Part shown: piece by piece, positions 18,320-26,994 of the stretch
Numbering within the stretch: the first letter of the stretch is position 1
Layout of the letters: every line of letters starts with the position of its first letter
Source of the DNA: Nonomuraea cavernae
Lineage (GTDB): Bacteria; Actinomycetota; Actinomycetes; Streptosporangiales; Streptosporangiaceae
DNA length: 64,000 nucleotides
Assembly (NCBI RefSeq): GCF_014646355.1
Contig: NZ_BMNH01000001.1
Span: forward strand, 9,161-73,160
Direction: 5' to 3'
The notes under the pieces: generated by a model
Seen by the model: only the letters and a program-made list of their open reading frames with translations
What the model was told of the DNA's origin: nothing
Database searches by the model: none
Translations under genes and position numbers: made by a program

Positions 18320-19762
18320 ATGCTCGAGGTCCCCCCCGATCACGCCGCCCGGATGAGCTACGCCTGGAAGGTCTGCTCGGTCACCAGCCTCGGGCTCATC
18401 CTCATCGGGGTCGCGGGCAGCACGCTGAACGTCGCCCTGCCCACGGTCGTGCGGCACTTCTCGGCCGACCCGTTCCAGTCGAACTGGATCCTGCTGTCGT
18501 TCCTGCTGGTCAACACCGCGAGCCTGGTGTTCTTCGGCCGGATCGCCGATCTGCTGGGCCGGCGGGAGGTCTACCTGCTGGGCTTCGCGCTGTTCACCGT
18601 GGCCTCGCTGCTCGCCGGGCTGTCGCCGAACGTGTGGTTCCTGGTCGCGATGCGGATGCTCCAGGCGGTAGGGGCGGCGATGATCCTGGCCAACGGCACA
18701 GTGATCATCACCGACGCGTTCCCGCCCGAGCGGCTCAGCCAGGGCATGGGGGTCTACATCGGCACCATGTCGGTCGCGCAGCTCACCGGCCCCACGCTCG
18801 GCGGCCTGATCGCGGAGACCGCGGGCTGGCAGTGGATCTTCTGGGTGAACGTGCCCGCCGGGCTGATCGCGCTCACCTGGGGCGCGATCACCCTGCGCAG
18901 GATGCCCAGGGGCCCGAAGCAACCGGTCGACGCGCTGGGCAACGCGCTGGTCTTCGCCGCGCTGTCGGCGGTGCTGCTGGCGCTGTCGGAGGCGGGCTCG
19001 CGCGGCCTGTCCAGCCCGATCGTGCCGGTCGGCGTCGCGGTGTTCGTGGTGCTGGCGCCGCTCATCGTGCTGGTCGAGCGCCGGGCCTCGCATCCGGTGC
19101 TCGACCCGCGGTTGTTCGGCGGGCGGATGCTGGCCTGCGCGAACCTGGCGTCGTTCTGCAACGCCATCGCCCGGGCCTCGCTGATCCTGGTGGTGGCCCT
19201 GTACTTCCAGGCGGCGCGTGGCGTGGACGCCTTCGCGGCCGGGCTGAGCGTGTTGCCGGTGCCGGTCGGCATGGCCCTGGCCTCGCCCGTCGCGGGCTCG
19301 GTCGGCCGCCGGGTCTCGCCGTACGCGCTGGCGATCGGGGGCTCGCTGATGAGCGCCGCAGGGCTCGGCACGCTGATGCTGACGACCGATCCCGCGACGC
19401 CGTACTGGATCATCGGCATCGGGCTCTTCGTGGCGGGCTGCGGCAGCGGCACGTTCCTCACCGGCAACACCACCCAGGTCATGGCGGCGCTGCCGGCCGG
19501 CAGCCTGGGCGTGGTGAACGGGTTCCGGCTGATGATCATGAACGTGGGCATCGTGCTCAGCGTCGGGCTCTCACTCAGCGTGCTGGCCGGATCGGTGGGG
19601 CCCGAGCTGGGAGCGCAGGTCTACGCGGCCACCCTGTCGGAGCTGTCCCCGGTGGCCGTGGACCTGCTGATGGACGGCTTCCGGCGGACGTACGGGGTGT
19701 TGTTCGGCGTCGCCCTCACCGGCGCGCTCATGGCCGCCCTGGCCCGCGCCCGCCGCGGTTAG
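18320..19762 (+). CDS. MFS drug exporter, DHA2 family
   Basis: A 480-residue, probably 14-helix DHA2 proton antiporter. The motif A loop is FGRIADLLGRREVYLLG, and the DHA2 motif C region is GPTLGGLIAETAGWQWIFWV. GGGGGG sits directly before the ATG at 18320; in-frame starts at 18299 and 18353 are alternatives. It is convergent with the flavin monooxygenase gene, the stop codons overlapping by 4 bp. The substrate is unknown, although an exporter beside a drug-modifying type of monooxygenase is suggestive. Confidence 0.85.
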   Translation: MLEVPPDHAARMSYAWKVCSVTSLGLILIGVAGSTLNVALPTVVRHFSADPFQSNWILLSFLLVNTASLVFFGRIADLLGRREVYLLGFALFTVASLLAGLSPNVWFLVAMRMLQAVGAAMILANGTVIITDAFPPERLSQGMGVYIGTMSVAQLTGPTLGGLIAETAGWQWIFWVNVPAGLIALTWGAITLRRMPRGPKQPVDALGNALVFAALSAVLLALSEAGSRGLSSPIVPVGVAVFVVLAPLIVLVERRASHPVLDPRLFGGRMLACANLASFCNAIARASLILVVALYFQAARGVDAFAAGLSVLPVPVGMALASPVAGSVGRRVSPYALAIGGSLMSAAGLGTLMLTTDPATPYWIIGIGLFVAGCGSGTFLTGNTTQVMAALPAGSLGVVNGFRLMIMNVGIVLSVGLSLSVLAGSVGPELGAQVYAATLSELSPVAVDLLMDGFRRTYGVLFGVALTGALMAALARARRG

Positions 19763-21321
19763 CGCCCCACGACCCCGGCCGGGACAGGGGCGCCGAACCA
19801 GGTGCGCAGCGCCTCGCGCAACTCGTCCGCACCGCCGCCGGCCTGTGCCGCCCAGGCGACGTACCCGTCGGGCCTGATCAGCACCGCCTGCGCGGGAAGG
19901 GCCGCGCCGGTCGCGGCGATCACGTCCACTCGGCCGGCCCAGTCCTCCGCCGCCGCCACCAGGTCGGTCCGGCCCGCCAGATCCAGCAGGACCGGCCTGC
20001 CCGTCCGCAGGAGCTCGGCCACCCTGACCCGCCCGGCCTCGGTGCCCAGCACCAGATCCGGCATCCAGCCGCCGACGAGGGGGTGCCCGGGACCTGCCAC
20101 CCCCATGTCGTAGCGGAGATCCGCCCCCGACAGCAGGTCGGACAGCCGCCGCGCGTTGGCCCTGTCGTCCAGCAGCTCACCGAGCACCTCGCGCAGCGCG
20201 GTGATGTTCGGCCCCGGCGACAGCAGGGCGGTCTGCGCCCTGCTGTGCATGATCACCCGCTCCCCCGCCGGACGCCGCTCGTTCTGGTAGCTGTCGAGCA
20301 ACCCGTCGGGCGCCCAGCCCTTGACCGCCGCTGCGAGCTTCCAGCCCAGGTTGAGCACGTCCTGCAAACCCAGGTTCAGCCCCGGCCCTCCTACGCCCGA
20401 CTGGACGTGCGCGGCGTCACCGACCAGGAACACCCGCCCCTGCCGGTAACGATCGGCCAGCCGGGAGTTGACGCCCCGCGTGACGGTCGCCGGCGACGGC
20501 GCCCGATCGGCCGGCGGCTCGCTCATCGGCACGTCCGCGCCGAGCACCCGGCGGACGGCGGCGCGCAGGTCCTCGATCGAGCTGTCCGTTCGAGCGCTCT
20601 CCCGGGGCCGGCCCCATTCCTGGACGCCGACCCGGTAGATCCCCGGCTGGAACATCCCGAAGGCGAAGACCCCGGTCTCGGTCCGCGTGAAGCTCGCCGA
20701 CCGGAGCCGCCCGACCTTTCCCGGCACCTCCAGATCGCCGGTGCCCGGAACCGCCACGGGCGGATGGATGACGACCTGCCCCGAGCGCGCCACGAAGCCG
20801 TCGTCGGTGAATCCTGGAAAGCCGATGCCGCTCTGCTTGCGCACCGTGCTGTGCCCGCCGTCGGCGCCGACCAGGAAGGCGGCGCTCAGCCGGTAGCCGC
20901 CGTCCGGCCCGAGCGCCTCGATCGTCACGGCCTCGTCGTCCTGCTCGATCGCCGTCACCTCGTGTCCGCGCCGGATCTCCACGCCCAGCTCGCGGGCGCG
21001 CTCCTCCAGCGACTCCTCCATCCGCCACTGCGGGACGGGCAGCGTGTAGAGGGCGTTCTCCGCCCAGCCGGTCAGGTCCAGCGGCAGCGCCCCGAACTGG
21101 AAGGACGGCGCGGGCACCGGTGGGCCGGCGACGCCGCCGAACCGCTCGTACAGGCCCCGGTAGTCCAGCGCCTGCACCACGCGGCCGACCAGGCCATTGG
21201 CCTTGGGCCTCGAGGAGCGCTCCGGCAGCCGCTCCAGCACCACGGCCCGCACTCCCGCCAGGGCCAGCTCGCATCCCATCAGCAGCCCGCTGGGGCCACC
21301 GCCGACGATCACGACATCCAT
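19759..21321 (-). CDS. FAD-dependent aromatic/polyketide monooxygenase
   Basis: A 520-residue class A flavoprotein hydroxylase. The FAD-binding GxGxxG is VVIVGGGPSGLLMGCELA at the N-terminus, the DG motif is FLVGADGGHSTVRKQSG, and the GD motif is VFLVGDAAHVQSGVGGPGLN. A C-terminal thioredoxin-like domain (about 400-520) is typical of the PheA/TfdB and rifampicin monooxygenase group. It hydroxylates an aromatic or polyketide substrate using NAD(P)H and O2. GGAGGAG precedes the ATG. A divergent TetR gene shares the 61-bp promoter with two matching operator sites, so expression is probably induced by the substrate. Confidence 0.9.
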   Translation of the reverse strand: MDVVIVGGGPSGLLMGCELALAGVRAVVLERLPERSSRPKANGLVGRVVQALDYRGLYERFGGVAGPPVPAPSFQFGALPLDLTGWAENALYTLPVPQWRMEESLEERARELGVEIRRGHEVTAIEQDDEAVTIEALGPDGGYRLSAAFLVGADGGHSTVRKQSGIGFPGFTDDGFVARSGQVVIHPPVAVPGTGDLEVPGKVGRLRSASFTRTETGVFAFGMFQPGIYRVGVQEWGRPRESARTDSSIEDLRAAVRRVLGADVPMSEPPADRAPSPATVTRGVNSRLADRYRQGRVFLVGDAAHVQSGVGGPGLNLGLQDVLNLGWKLAAAVKGWAPDGLLDSYQNERRPAGERVIMHSRAQTALLSPGPNITALREVLGELLDDRANARRLSDLLSGADLRYDMGVAGPGHPLVGGWMPDLVLGTEAGRVRVAELLRTGRPVLLDLAGRTDLVAAAEDWAGRVDVIAATGAALPAQAVLIRPDGYVAWAAQAGGGADELREALRTWFGAPVPAGVVGR

Positions 21322-21339
21322 GGAGACTCCTCCGATTTT

Positions 21340-21392
21340 TTGGACTCATCGTTCCAACTAAGTCTTCTGTATTGTTGGACTCGTGAGTCCAG
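21340..21392. promoter_or_regulatory. two TetR operators in the monooxygenase/tetR intergenic region
   Basis: Site 1 (21340-21357) is TTGGACTC-AT-CGTTCCAA. Site 2 (21375-21392) is TTGGACTC-GT-GAGTCCAG. Both are 18-bp dyads with the same left half, starting 35 bp apart. Site 2 covers the GTG start codon of tetR, so binding there would also stop tetR transcription or translation. Confidence 0.7.
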
Positions 21393-22030
21393 AAAGTCAA
21401 CCGGCCGCCCGCCGGCGCGGCCGCCCGGCCAAGCGGCAGCTGATCGTCGACGCCGCCCGGCGGGTCTTCCTCCGCCACGGCTACACCGACACGAGCATCG
21501 AGATGATCGCCGCCGAGGCGGAGGCGTCGAAGCAGACGATCTACAACCACTTCGAGGGCAAGGAGCAGCTCTTCGCCGCCGTCGTCAGGGCGGTCCAGCA
21601 GAGCGTGATGACCGACTCCGAGACGCTGTTCGCGGCGCGGTTCACCGAGACGGGCGACGTCGAGCAGGACCTCCGCGCCGCCTTCAGACTGATGACGGAG
21701 CTGAACCTGAGTGGCGACGTGGCCGCCTTCCGCCGCCTGGTCACCATCGAGCAGCTCCGCCATCCCGAGCTGATGCGCGAATGGACCCAGCCCAGGCCCG
21801 CCTTCGAGAGCTTCGTCGCGGCGGAGATCCGGCGTCAGACCGCCTGCGGCGCCCTCGACGTGCCCGACTCCGCCCTGGCGGCCCGCCAGCTCATCACGCT
21901 GATCCTCAACGAGGCGATCAACCAGTCCAGGTACGGCCTGCGCATCCTGACCGAGGCCGAGATCGGCCGGATCGTGGACGACGGCGTGGACTTCTGGCTG
22001 CGCGCCTACCGGGCCGACGGGAGTCGCTAG
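21383..22030 (+). CDS. TetR/AcrR-family repressor
   Basis: A 215-residue TetR protein. The DNA-binding domain is at about 13-60 (AARRVFLRHGYTDTSIEMIA then SKQTIYNHFEGKEQLF), with a C-terminal ligand domain of the AcrR type. A TATTGT box (21370-21375) 7 nt before the GTG suggests a leaderless mRNA. It is divergent from the flavin monooxygenase gene and probably represses it and itself through the two operators between them. Its stop codon overlaps that of the next, convergent TetR gene by 4 bp. Confidence 0.9.
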   Translation: MSPESQPAARRRGRPAKRQLIVDAARRVFLRHGYTDTSIEMIAAEAEASKQTIYNHFEGKEQLFAAVVRAVQQSVMTDSETLFAARFTETGDVEQDLRAAFRLMTELNLSGDVAAFRRLVTIEQLRHPELMREWTQPRPAFESFVAAEIRRQTACGALDVPDSALAARQLITLILNEAINQSRYGLRILTEAEIGRIVDDGVDFWLRAYRADGSR

Positions 22031-22680
22031 CGGCGGGCGGCGAGCGCCTCGATGCCGCTGAGCAGCAGGTCGACGCCGAAGGTGTCGTAGAGACCGGTGT
22101 CACCGCCGCCGGACATGGGCCCGGCCATCTCCACGAGGTGCGGATATCTGTCGGCGGGCAGGGACTCCAGGGCCAGCCGCTTGACCCGGTGGATCTCGGC
22201 GACCTCCTCCGGGGTGCGCGACCGGTCGAAGTGCACGGGCGCGTCGGCGATGGAGATGGCGCCCTGCAGCAGGTACTTGGAGATCAGGCAGCTCTCCTCC
22301 CTGTTGAACCCCGCCGTACGGGCCAGCCCGAGCGCGTGGTCCCAGACCGCCAGGAAGTTGGGCACCTCGGTCTGGCCGACCTGCTCCAGCACGCCCTTGG
22401 CGCACGGATGGGCACGGAGGGTCCTGATCAGCCCCTCGGCCAGGTCGCGGAGCCGGCGCTGCCACGGCCGGTCGTCGGCGGGCTCCGGCACGAAGCCGGC
22501 GATCAGGTGGTCGGCCATGCCGATGAGCAGCTGCTCCTTGTTCTTGAAGTGCCAGTAGAGGGCCATCGGCGTCACCCCCAGATCGGCGGCCAGCCGCCTG
22601 ATGGTCACCGCGTCGAGCCCTTCGGTGTCGCCGACCCGCAGAGCCCGCTCGACGATCGCCTGGGCCGTCAGTTTTCCCAT
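22027..22680 (-). CDS. TetR-family repressor with TetR_C-type ligand domain
   Basis: About 217 residues from MGKLTAQAIVERALRVGDTE; in-frame GTG (22683) and TTG (22692) are alternatives. The helix-turn-helix region VTIRRLAADLGVTPMALYWH, then FKNKEQLL, and the C-terminal domain resemble true tetracycline-repressor-type regulators. A TATAGT box about 9 nt upstream suggests a near-leaderless mRNA. It is divergent from an MFS exporter with three operator copies between them, the classical repressor/exporter arrangement. Confidence 0.88.
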   Translation of the reverse strand: MGKLTAQAIVERALRVGDTEGLDAVTIRRLAADLGVTPMALYWHFKNKEQLLIGMADHLIAGFVPEPADDRPWQRRLRDLAEGLIRTLRAHPCAKGVLEQVGQTEVPNFLAVWDHALGLARTAGFNREESCLISKYLLQGAISIADAPVHFDRSRTPEEVAEIHRVKRLALESLPADRYPHLVEMAGPMSGGGDTGLYDTFGVDLLLSGIEALAARR

Positions 22681-22693
22681 CACGGTTGACAAC

Positions 22694-22740
22694 TATACGG
22701 CGTACACGTTCAACTATACGGTGTACAAGTACGGCGTATA
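22694..22740. promoter_or_regulatory. triple operator between tetR and the MFS exporter
   Basis: Three copies of TATAC-GG(C/T)-GTA(C/T)A: 22694-22706, 22715-22727 (21 bp further on) and, inverted, 22728-22740. Each is an imperfect palindrome. Copy 1 lies at the promoter of tetR and copy 3 runs into the ribosome binding site of the MFS gene. Confidence 0.7.
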
Positions 22741-22746
22741 GGAGGA

Positions 22747-24168
22747 ATGGTGGACCGGAGATGGTGGGCGCTCGGCGCGGTGGCACTCGGAACCTTCATG
22801 ACGTATCTCGACAACAACGTGGGCAACGTCGCCCTGCCGACGATCCAGCGGGAGCTCGGGCTGACGATCTCCGGGCTGGAGTGGATCGTGAGCGCCTACA
22901 TCCTGGTGTTCGCCGGGTTGATGCTGGCCGGCGGCAGGCTGGCCGACGTGCTCGGCACCAGGCGGGTGTTCGTCACCGGCCTGCTGATCTTCACCGCCGC
23001 CTCACTGGCCGCCGGGCTGGCGACCAGCGGCCCGGCGCTGATCGCCGCCCGCGCGGTGCAGGGCGTCGGCGCGGCCATGCTCACCCCGACGGCGCTCGCG
23101 CTGATCACCCAGCTCTTCCCCGACCCGGCCGAACGCGGCAGGGCCGTCGGCCTCTGGGGCGCGACCGGCGCCCTGTCCATGGCCCTGGGACCCGCGACCG
23201 GCGGCTTCATCAGCGAGAACCTGCACTGGGGCTGGATCTATCTGATCAACGTGCCGATCGGCGCCGTGACCCTCGGGCTGGCGCTGTGGGCGATCCAACC
23301 CGTCCACACCCGGATCCGGCGCGGCCTCGACCTGCCCGGCCTGGCCACCTCGACCGTGGCCCTGTTCGCCCTGACGTACGCGCTCATCGAGGGCGGGGTC
23401 GCCGGCTGGACCTCGCCCGAGATCCTGGCCGCCTTCGCGATCAGCCTGGCCGCCGCCCTGGCCTTCGTGCTCGTCGAGACACGGGCCGCCGAGCCGATGA
23501 TCGACCTGACCCTCTTCAGGTCACGCGTCTTCACCGGTGGCACGATCACCAACGGCATCTGGTCGTTCGGCGTGTTCGGCATCTACTTCTTCAGCGCCCT
23601 CTGGCTGCAGAACGTGCTCGGCTTCTCCCCCACCGAGGCCGGCGGCGCGTTCGTGCCGATGGCCCTGGTCATGGCCGTGGTCGCGATCCTGTCGCAGCGG
23701 ATCACCGCGCTGCTCGGCATCGCCAGGACGGTGGCGCTCGGGATGGCGCTGATGGCCGTCGCCATCTTCATGATCTCCGGCATCGGAGCCGACGGCGCCT
23801 ACGGCGACGTGCTGCCCTGGTTCCTGATGTACGGCCTGGGCGGCGGCCTGCTGGTGCCGTTGACCGCGGCGATGCTGTCCGGGATGCCCGAGGGCCGGGC
23901 GGGAGTGGCCTCCGGCGTGCTGAACGTCTCGCGTGAGGTGTTCGGACTGCTCGGCATCACCGTGCTCGGCGCGCTGCTCACCTCCCGGCAGGGCGCGAGC
24001 GACCAGCCCCCGCTGGCCGCCTTCCTCGACGCCTACCAGTTCACCCTCGTGATCGCCGCGGTGGTCGTGCTGGCCGGCATCCCGGTGAGCCTCTACACGC
24101 TGCGCGCCCGGCGCGGGCCCGTGGCGCCCGCTCAGGCCGCGCCCACCACCGTGGGATCGGCGAACTGA
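22747..24168 (+). CDS. MFS drug exporter, DHA2 family
   Basis: A 473-residue 14-helix exporter. It starts MVDRRWWALGAVALGTFMTY and carries the DHA2 pattern LDNNVGNVALPTIQRELG, the motif A loop GGRLADVLGTRRVFVTG, and GPATGGFISENLHWGWIYLI. GGAGG is only 1 nt from the ATG, so the next codon, GTG (22750), may be the real start. It is controlled by the divergent TetR gene through the triple operator. Its last 37 bp overlap the convergent ABC exporter gene. Confidence 0.87.
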   Translation: MVDRRWWALGAVALGTFMTYLDNNVGNVALPTIQRELGLTISGLEWIVSAYILVFAGLMLAGGRLADVLGTRRVFVTGLLIFTAASLAAGLATSGPALIAARAVQGVGAAMLTPTALALITQLFPDPAERGRAVGLWGATGALSMALGPATGGFISENLHWGWIYLINVPIGAVTLGLALWAIQPVHTRIRRGLDLPGLATSTVALFALTYALIEGGVAGWTSPEILAAFAISLAAALAFVLVETRAAEPMIDLTLFRSRVFTGGTITNGIWSFGVFGIYFFSALWLQNVLGFSPTEAGGAFVPMALVMAVVAILSQRITALLGIARTVALGMALMAVAIFMISGIGADGAYGDVLPWFLMYGLGGGLLVPLTAAMLSGMPEGRAGVASGVLNVSREVFGLLGITVLGALLTSRQGASDQPPLAAFLDAYQFTLVIAAVVVLAGIPVSLYTLRARRGPVAPAQAAPTTVGSAN

Positions 24169-26009
24169 GTGCGGTAGAGCTCCTCGTAGCGGCCACCGAG
24201 GGCGAGCAGCTCGGCGTGCGTGCCGCGCTCCGCCACCCGGCCGTCCTCGATCACCAGGATGACGTCGGCGGCCCGTACGGTGGACAGCCGGTGCGCGATC
24301 ACCACGGCGGTGCGCCCCTCCAGCGCCTCGGCCAGCGCCGCCTGCACGGCCGCCTCGGAGGTGGAGTCGAGCGCGGCCGTGGCCTCGTCCAGGATGACCA
24401 CCCGGGGCCGGGCCAGCAGCAGCCGGGCGATGGTGAGCCGCTGGCGCTCGCCGCCGGACAGCCGGTAGCCTCGCTCGCCCACCACGGTGTCGAGCCCGTC
24501 GGGCAGCGACTCGATCAGCGTGCCGAGCCTGGCCCTGCGCAACGCGTCCCAGAGGTCGTCCTCGCTCGCCTCGGGCCGGGCGAACAGCAGGTTGGCCCGG
24601 ATCGACTCGTGGAAGAGGTGACCGTCCTGGGTGACCATGCCCAGGGTCGCCCGGATCGAGTCGGCGGTCAGGTCACGCACGTCCACCCCGCCGAGCCGTA
24701 CGGCGCCGGAGTCGACGTCGTACAGGCGGGGCAGGAGCTGCGCGATCGTGGACTTGCCCGCGCCGGAGGAGCCCACCAGGGCGACCATCTGCCCCGGCTC
24801 GGCCCGGAACGACACGCCGTGCAGCACCTCGGCACCGCCGCGGCTGTCGAGCACGGCCACCTCCTCCAGCGAGGCGAGCGAGACCTTGTCGGCCGAGGGG
24901 TAGGCGAAGCGCACGTCGTCGAACTCGACGGAGACGGGCCCGTCGGGCACCTCGACCGCGCCGGGCCGGTCCTGGATGAGCGGCTTGAGGTCGAGCACCT
25001 CGAAGACCCGCTCGAAGCTGACCAACGCGCTCATCACGTCCACGCGGGCGCTGGCGAGCGCGGTCAGCGGCGAGTAGAGGCGGGTCAGCAGCAGCGCCAT
25101 CGCCACCACCGAGCCCGGTTCGAGCTGCTGGCGCAGCGCGTAGAAGCCGCCGAGCCCGTAGACGAGCGCCAGGGCGAGCGCGGAGACCAGCGTCAGGGCG
25201 GTAACGAAGACCGACTGCGTCATGGCCGTGCGGACGCCGATGTCGCGCACCCGGCCGGCCCGGCGGGCGAACTCGGACGACTCGTACGAAGGCCGGCCGA
25301 ACAGCTTGACCAGCGTCGCGCCGGGCGCGGAGAACCGCTCGGTCATCTGGGTGCCCATGGCCGCGTTGTGGTCGGCCGCCTCACGGCGCAGCCGGGCGAT
25401 CCGGACGCCCATCCGGCGGGCGGGCAGCACGAACACCGGCAGCAGCACCAGCGCCAGCAGCGTGATCTGCCAGGAGATGCCGATCATCACGGTGACCGCG
25501 AGGAGGAGGGTCACGACGTTGCCGGCCACGCTGGACAGCGTGTCGGTGAAGGCGCGCTGGGCGCCGATCACGTCGTTGTTCAGCCGGCTGACCAGGGCTC
25601 CGGTGCGGGTCCTGGTGAAGAAGGCGATCGGCATCCGCTGTACGTGGTCGAAGACCGCGGTGCGCAGGTCGACGATCAGTCCTTCGCCGAGGCCGGCCGA
25701 CAGCCAGCGGGTCAGCAGCCCGAGCCCCGCCTCCAGGATCGCCAGGCCCGCGATCAGGGCGGCGAGGCCGACCACCACGCCGACCGCCTCACCGCGGCCG
25801 ATCGCGTCGATCACCCGCCCCGCCAGGACCGGAGGGGCGATCGCCAGGGCCGCCATCACCACGCTGAGCAGCAGGAACAGGGCCACCTTCCGGCGATGCG
25901 GGTAGGCGAATCCCCAGACGCGGCGGAGCGTCGCCCTGGAGACAGGACGACGCTCCCGCTGGTCGTTCATCGAATACAACTGGTGCCACGCGGTCATCTC
26001 CATGCTCAT
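24132..26009 (-). CDS. ABC exporter half-transporter (permease-ATPase fusion)
   Basis: A 625-residue protein with a six-helix type I exporter membrane domain (about 35-340) and a C-terminal ATPase (about 370-610). The Walker A is LVGSSGAGKSTIAQLL, the signature YRLSGGERQRLTIARLLL, Walker B VVILDEATAALDS and the H-loop VVIAHRLSTVR. It works as a dimer to export lipids or drugs; the substrate is unknown. The ATG at 26009 lies at the predicted transcription start of a SoxR-box-like promoter, so the mRNA is probably leaderless and the gene redox-inducible. Confidence 0.9.
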   Translation of the reverse strand: MSMEMTAWHQLYSMNDQRERRPVSRATLRRVWGFAYPHRRKVALFLLLSVVMAALAIAPPVLAGRVIDAIGRGEAVGVVVGLAALIAGLAILEAGLGLLTRWLSAGLGEGLIVDLRTAVFDHVQRMPIAFFTRTRTGALVSRLNNDVIGAQRAFTDTLSSVAGNVVTLLLAVTVMIGISWQITLLALVLLPVFVLPARRMGVRIARLRREAADHNAAMGTQMTERFSAPGATLVKLFGRPSYESSEFARRAGRVRDIGVRTAMTQSVFVTALTLVSALALALVYGLGGFYALRQQLEPGSVVAMALLLTRLYSPLTALASARVDVMSALVSFERVFEVLDLKPLIQDRPGAVEVPDGPVSVEFDDVRFAYPSADKVSLASLEEVAVLDSRGGAEVLHGVSFRAEPGQMVALVGSSGAGKSTIAQLLPRLYDVDSGAVRLGGVDVRDLTADSIRATLGMVTQDGHLFHESIRANLLFARPEASEDDLWDALRRARLGTLIESLPDGLDTVVGERGYRLSGGERQRLTIARLLLARPRVVILDEATAALDSTSEAAVQAALAEALEGRTAVVIAHRLSTVRAADVILVIEDGRVAERGTHAELLALGGRYEELYRTQFADPTVVGAA

Positions 26010-26016
26010 GGCATGG

Positions 26017-26047
26017 AGAATAAGACCTGAACTTTACTTGAGGTCAA
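26017..26047 (-). promoter_or_regulatory. SoxR-box-like MerR-type promoter of the ABC exporter
   Basis: On the minus strand, TTGACC (26047-26042) and TATTCT (26022-26017) are 19 bp apart, the stretched spacing typical of MerR-family activators. The spacer centres on CCTCAAGT-AA-AGTTCAGG (26043-26026), which matches the SoxR box CCTCAAGT-TA-ACTTGAGG except for two bases in the right arm and one in the centre. In Streptomyces coelicolor SoxR controls an ABC transporter among a few targets. No soxR gene lies in this window. Confidence 0.7.
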
Positions 26048-26147
26048 CTCCCGATCCGCTTGCCCTGGGTGTGCCACACGACCCGTCGGTGGAGATCCAC
26101 AGGTTGCCGTCGCCGTCGAACGCTCTCCCGGCGGGGCGCCGCGCGCG

Positions 26148-26345
26148 TCAGCGCGGCATGGGCATCGGGGGGTCGTCCTCCGAGGCGGCGGGGAGGAACT
26201 TCAGCTCGTCGAGCAGGTCGGGAGTCTCGGCCAGCTCCTTGAGCTCGGCCTGGCACGACGCGCATGTGTCGAGGTGGCGCTCGAACGCCTCGTGTTCGTC
26301 TTCGTCGAGGACGCCGAGAACGTAGGCGGCCACCCCTTCGTGCAT
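26148..26345 (-). CDS. short zinc-finger anti-sigma factor
   Basis: A 65-residue zf-HC2 protein with no membrane segment. The zinc motif is FERHLDTCASCQAEL (H-x3-C-x2-C). It should bind the ECF sigma factor encoded just upstream; the ATG shares one base with that gene's TAA (TAATG), so the two are translationally coupled. A soluble anti-sigma factor of this type may respond to thiol oxidation through its zinc site, but this is inference. Confidence 0.85.
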   Translation of the reverse strand: MHEGVAAYVLGVLDEDEHEAFERHLDTCASCQAELKELAETPDLLDELKFLPAASEDDPPMPMPR

Positions 26346-26863
26346 TACCCGGCTACCCCCTTGTCCGCCAGCAGCGCACGGAGAGCCTTGATCCCGTAGT
26401 AGAGCCTGGACTTCACCGTGCCCGGCGGGATCCCCAGAATCTCCGCCGCCTCACTTATCGTACGGCCCCGTAGGTACGTCTGCTCAATGACTTCACGGTG
26501 TTCTTCCGAAAGATCACGAAGAGCGGCTGAAACGACGATGGCGGATAACGCGCGGTCTGCCCCATCCGCAGCCGTCTCCTGAGCATGGACCCCGTCGCGT
26601 CGGCACCCGTCTCTCACCAGGCGGCGGGCTTCGGTGACGAGCCAGGCCCACAACAGGCCCGGCTCCCAGTGCCGCCTCGCCGGGTCGCGCCCGGCCTTGC
26701 CGATCGCCTCCCGTACGACGTCCTCGGTCCACCGGAGGTCGTTTCCGGTCAGGCCGCGCACATGCCGCCGGAGAGGGCCGCCGAACTCCCGATGGAGGGA
26801 CGCGGTGCGGTGCTCGGCCTCGGCATCCGCACTCTCGAACCTGTCGTCGACATGTGTCAGCAC
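26345..26863 (-). CDS. ECF-family RNA polymerase sigma factor
   Basis: A 172-residue sigma factor. Region 4 is clear (LSEEHREVIEQTYLRGRTIS, then EILGIPPGTVKSRLYYGIKA). Region 2 is present but diverged (DVVREAIGKAGRDPARRHWE, then LLWAWLVTEARRLV). The GTG at 26863 is the first usable start; there is no strong ribosome binding site. It forms a two-gene unit with the zinc-finger anti-sigma factor. The 131-bp gap upstream (26864-26994) is AT-rich and probably holds the promoter. Confidence 0.87.
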   Translation of the reverse strand: MLTHVDDRFESADAEAEHRTASLHREFGGPLRRHVRGLTGNDLRWTEDVVREAIGKAGRDPARRHWEPGLLWAWLVTEARRLVRDGCRRDGVHAQETAADGADRALSAIVVSAALRDLSEEHREVIEQTYLRGRTISEAAEILGIPPGTVKSRLYYGIKALRALLADKGVAG

Positions 26864-26994
26864 GGGCGTATCTTTACATCTTCGTTATCAGTCCGATAGG
26901 TACTCGGATAACTCCAGTCATTTCTGACTATTTCCGCCGAAGAGGGAACCGATCCGGCCGACGTCACGTCCCCTCCGCCGACGCGCATTCCCGA

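Noticed and set aside
18634-22689. A very long open frame (1,351 codons) on the plus strand
   Set aside because: It is out of frame with or antisense to four clearly recognisable genes; its product is low-complexity and lacks any domain. Long frames of this kind are expected at this GC content.
24216-26030. A 604-codon open frame opposite the ABC exporter
   Set aside because: Antisense to conserved ATPase motifs; the translation is rich in G, R, Q and H with no domain.
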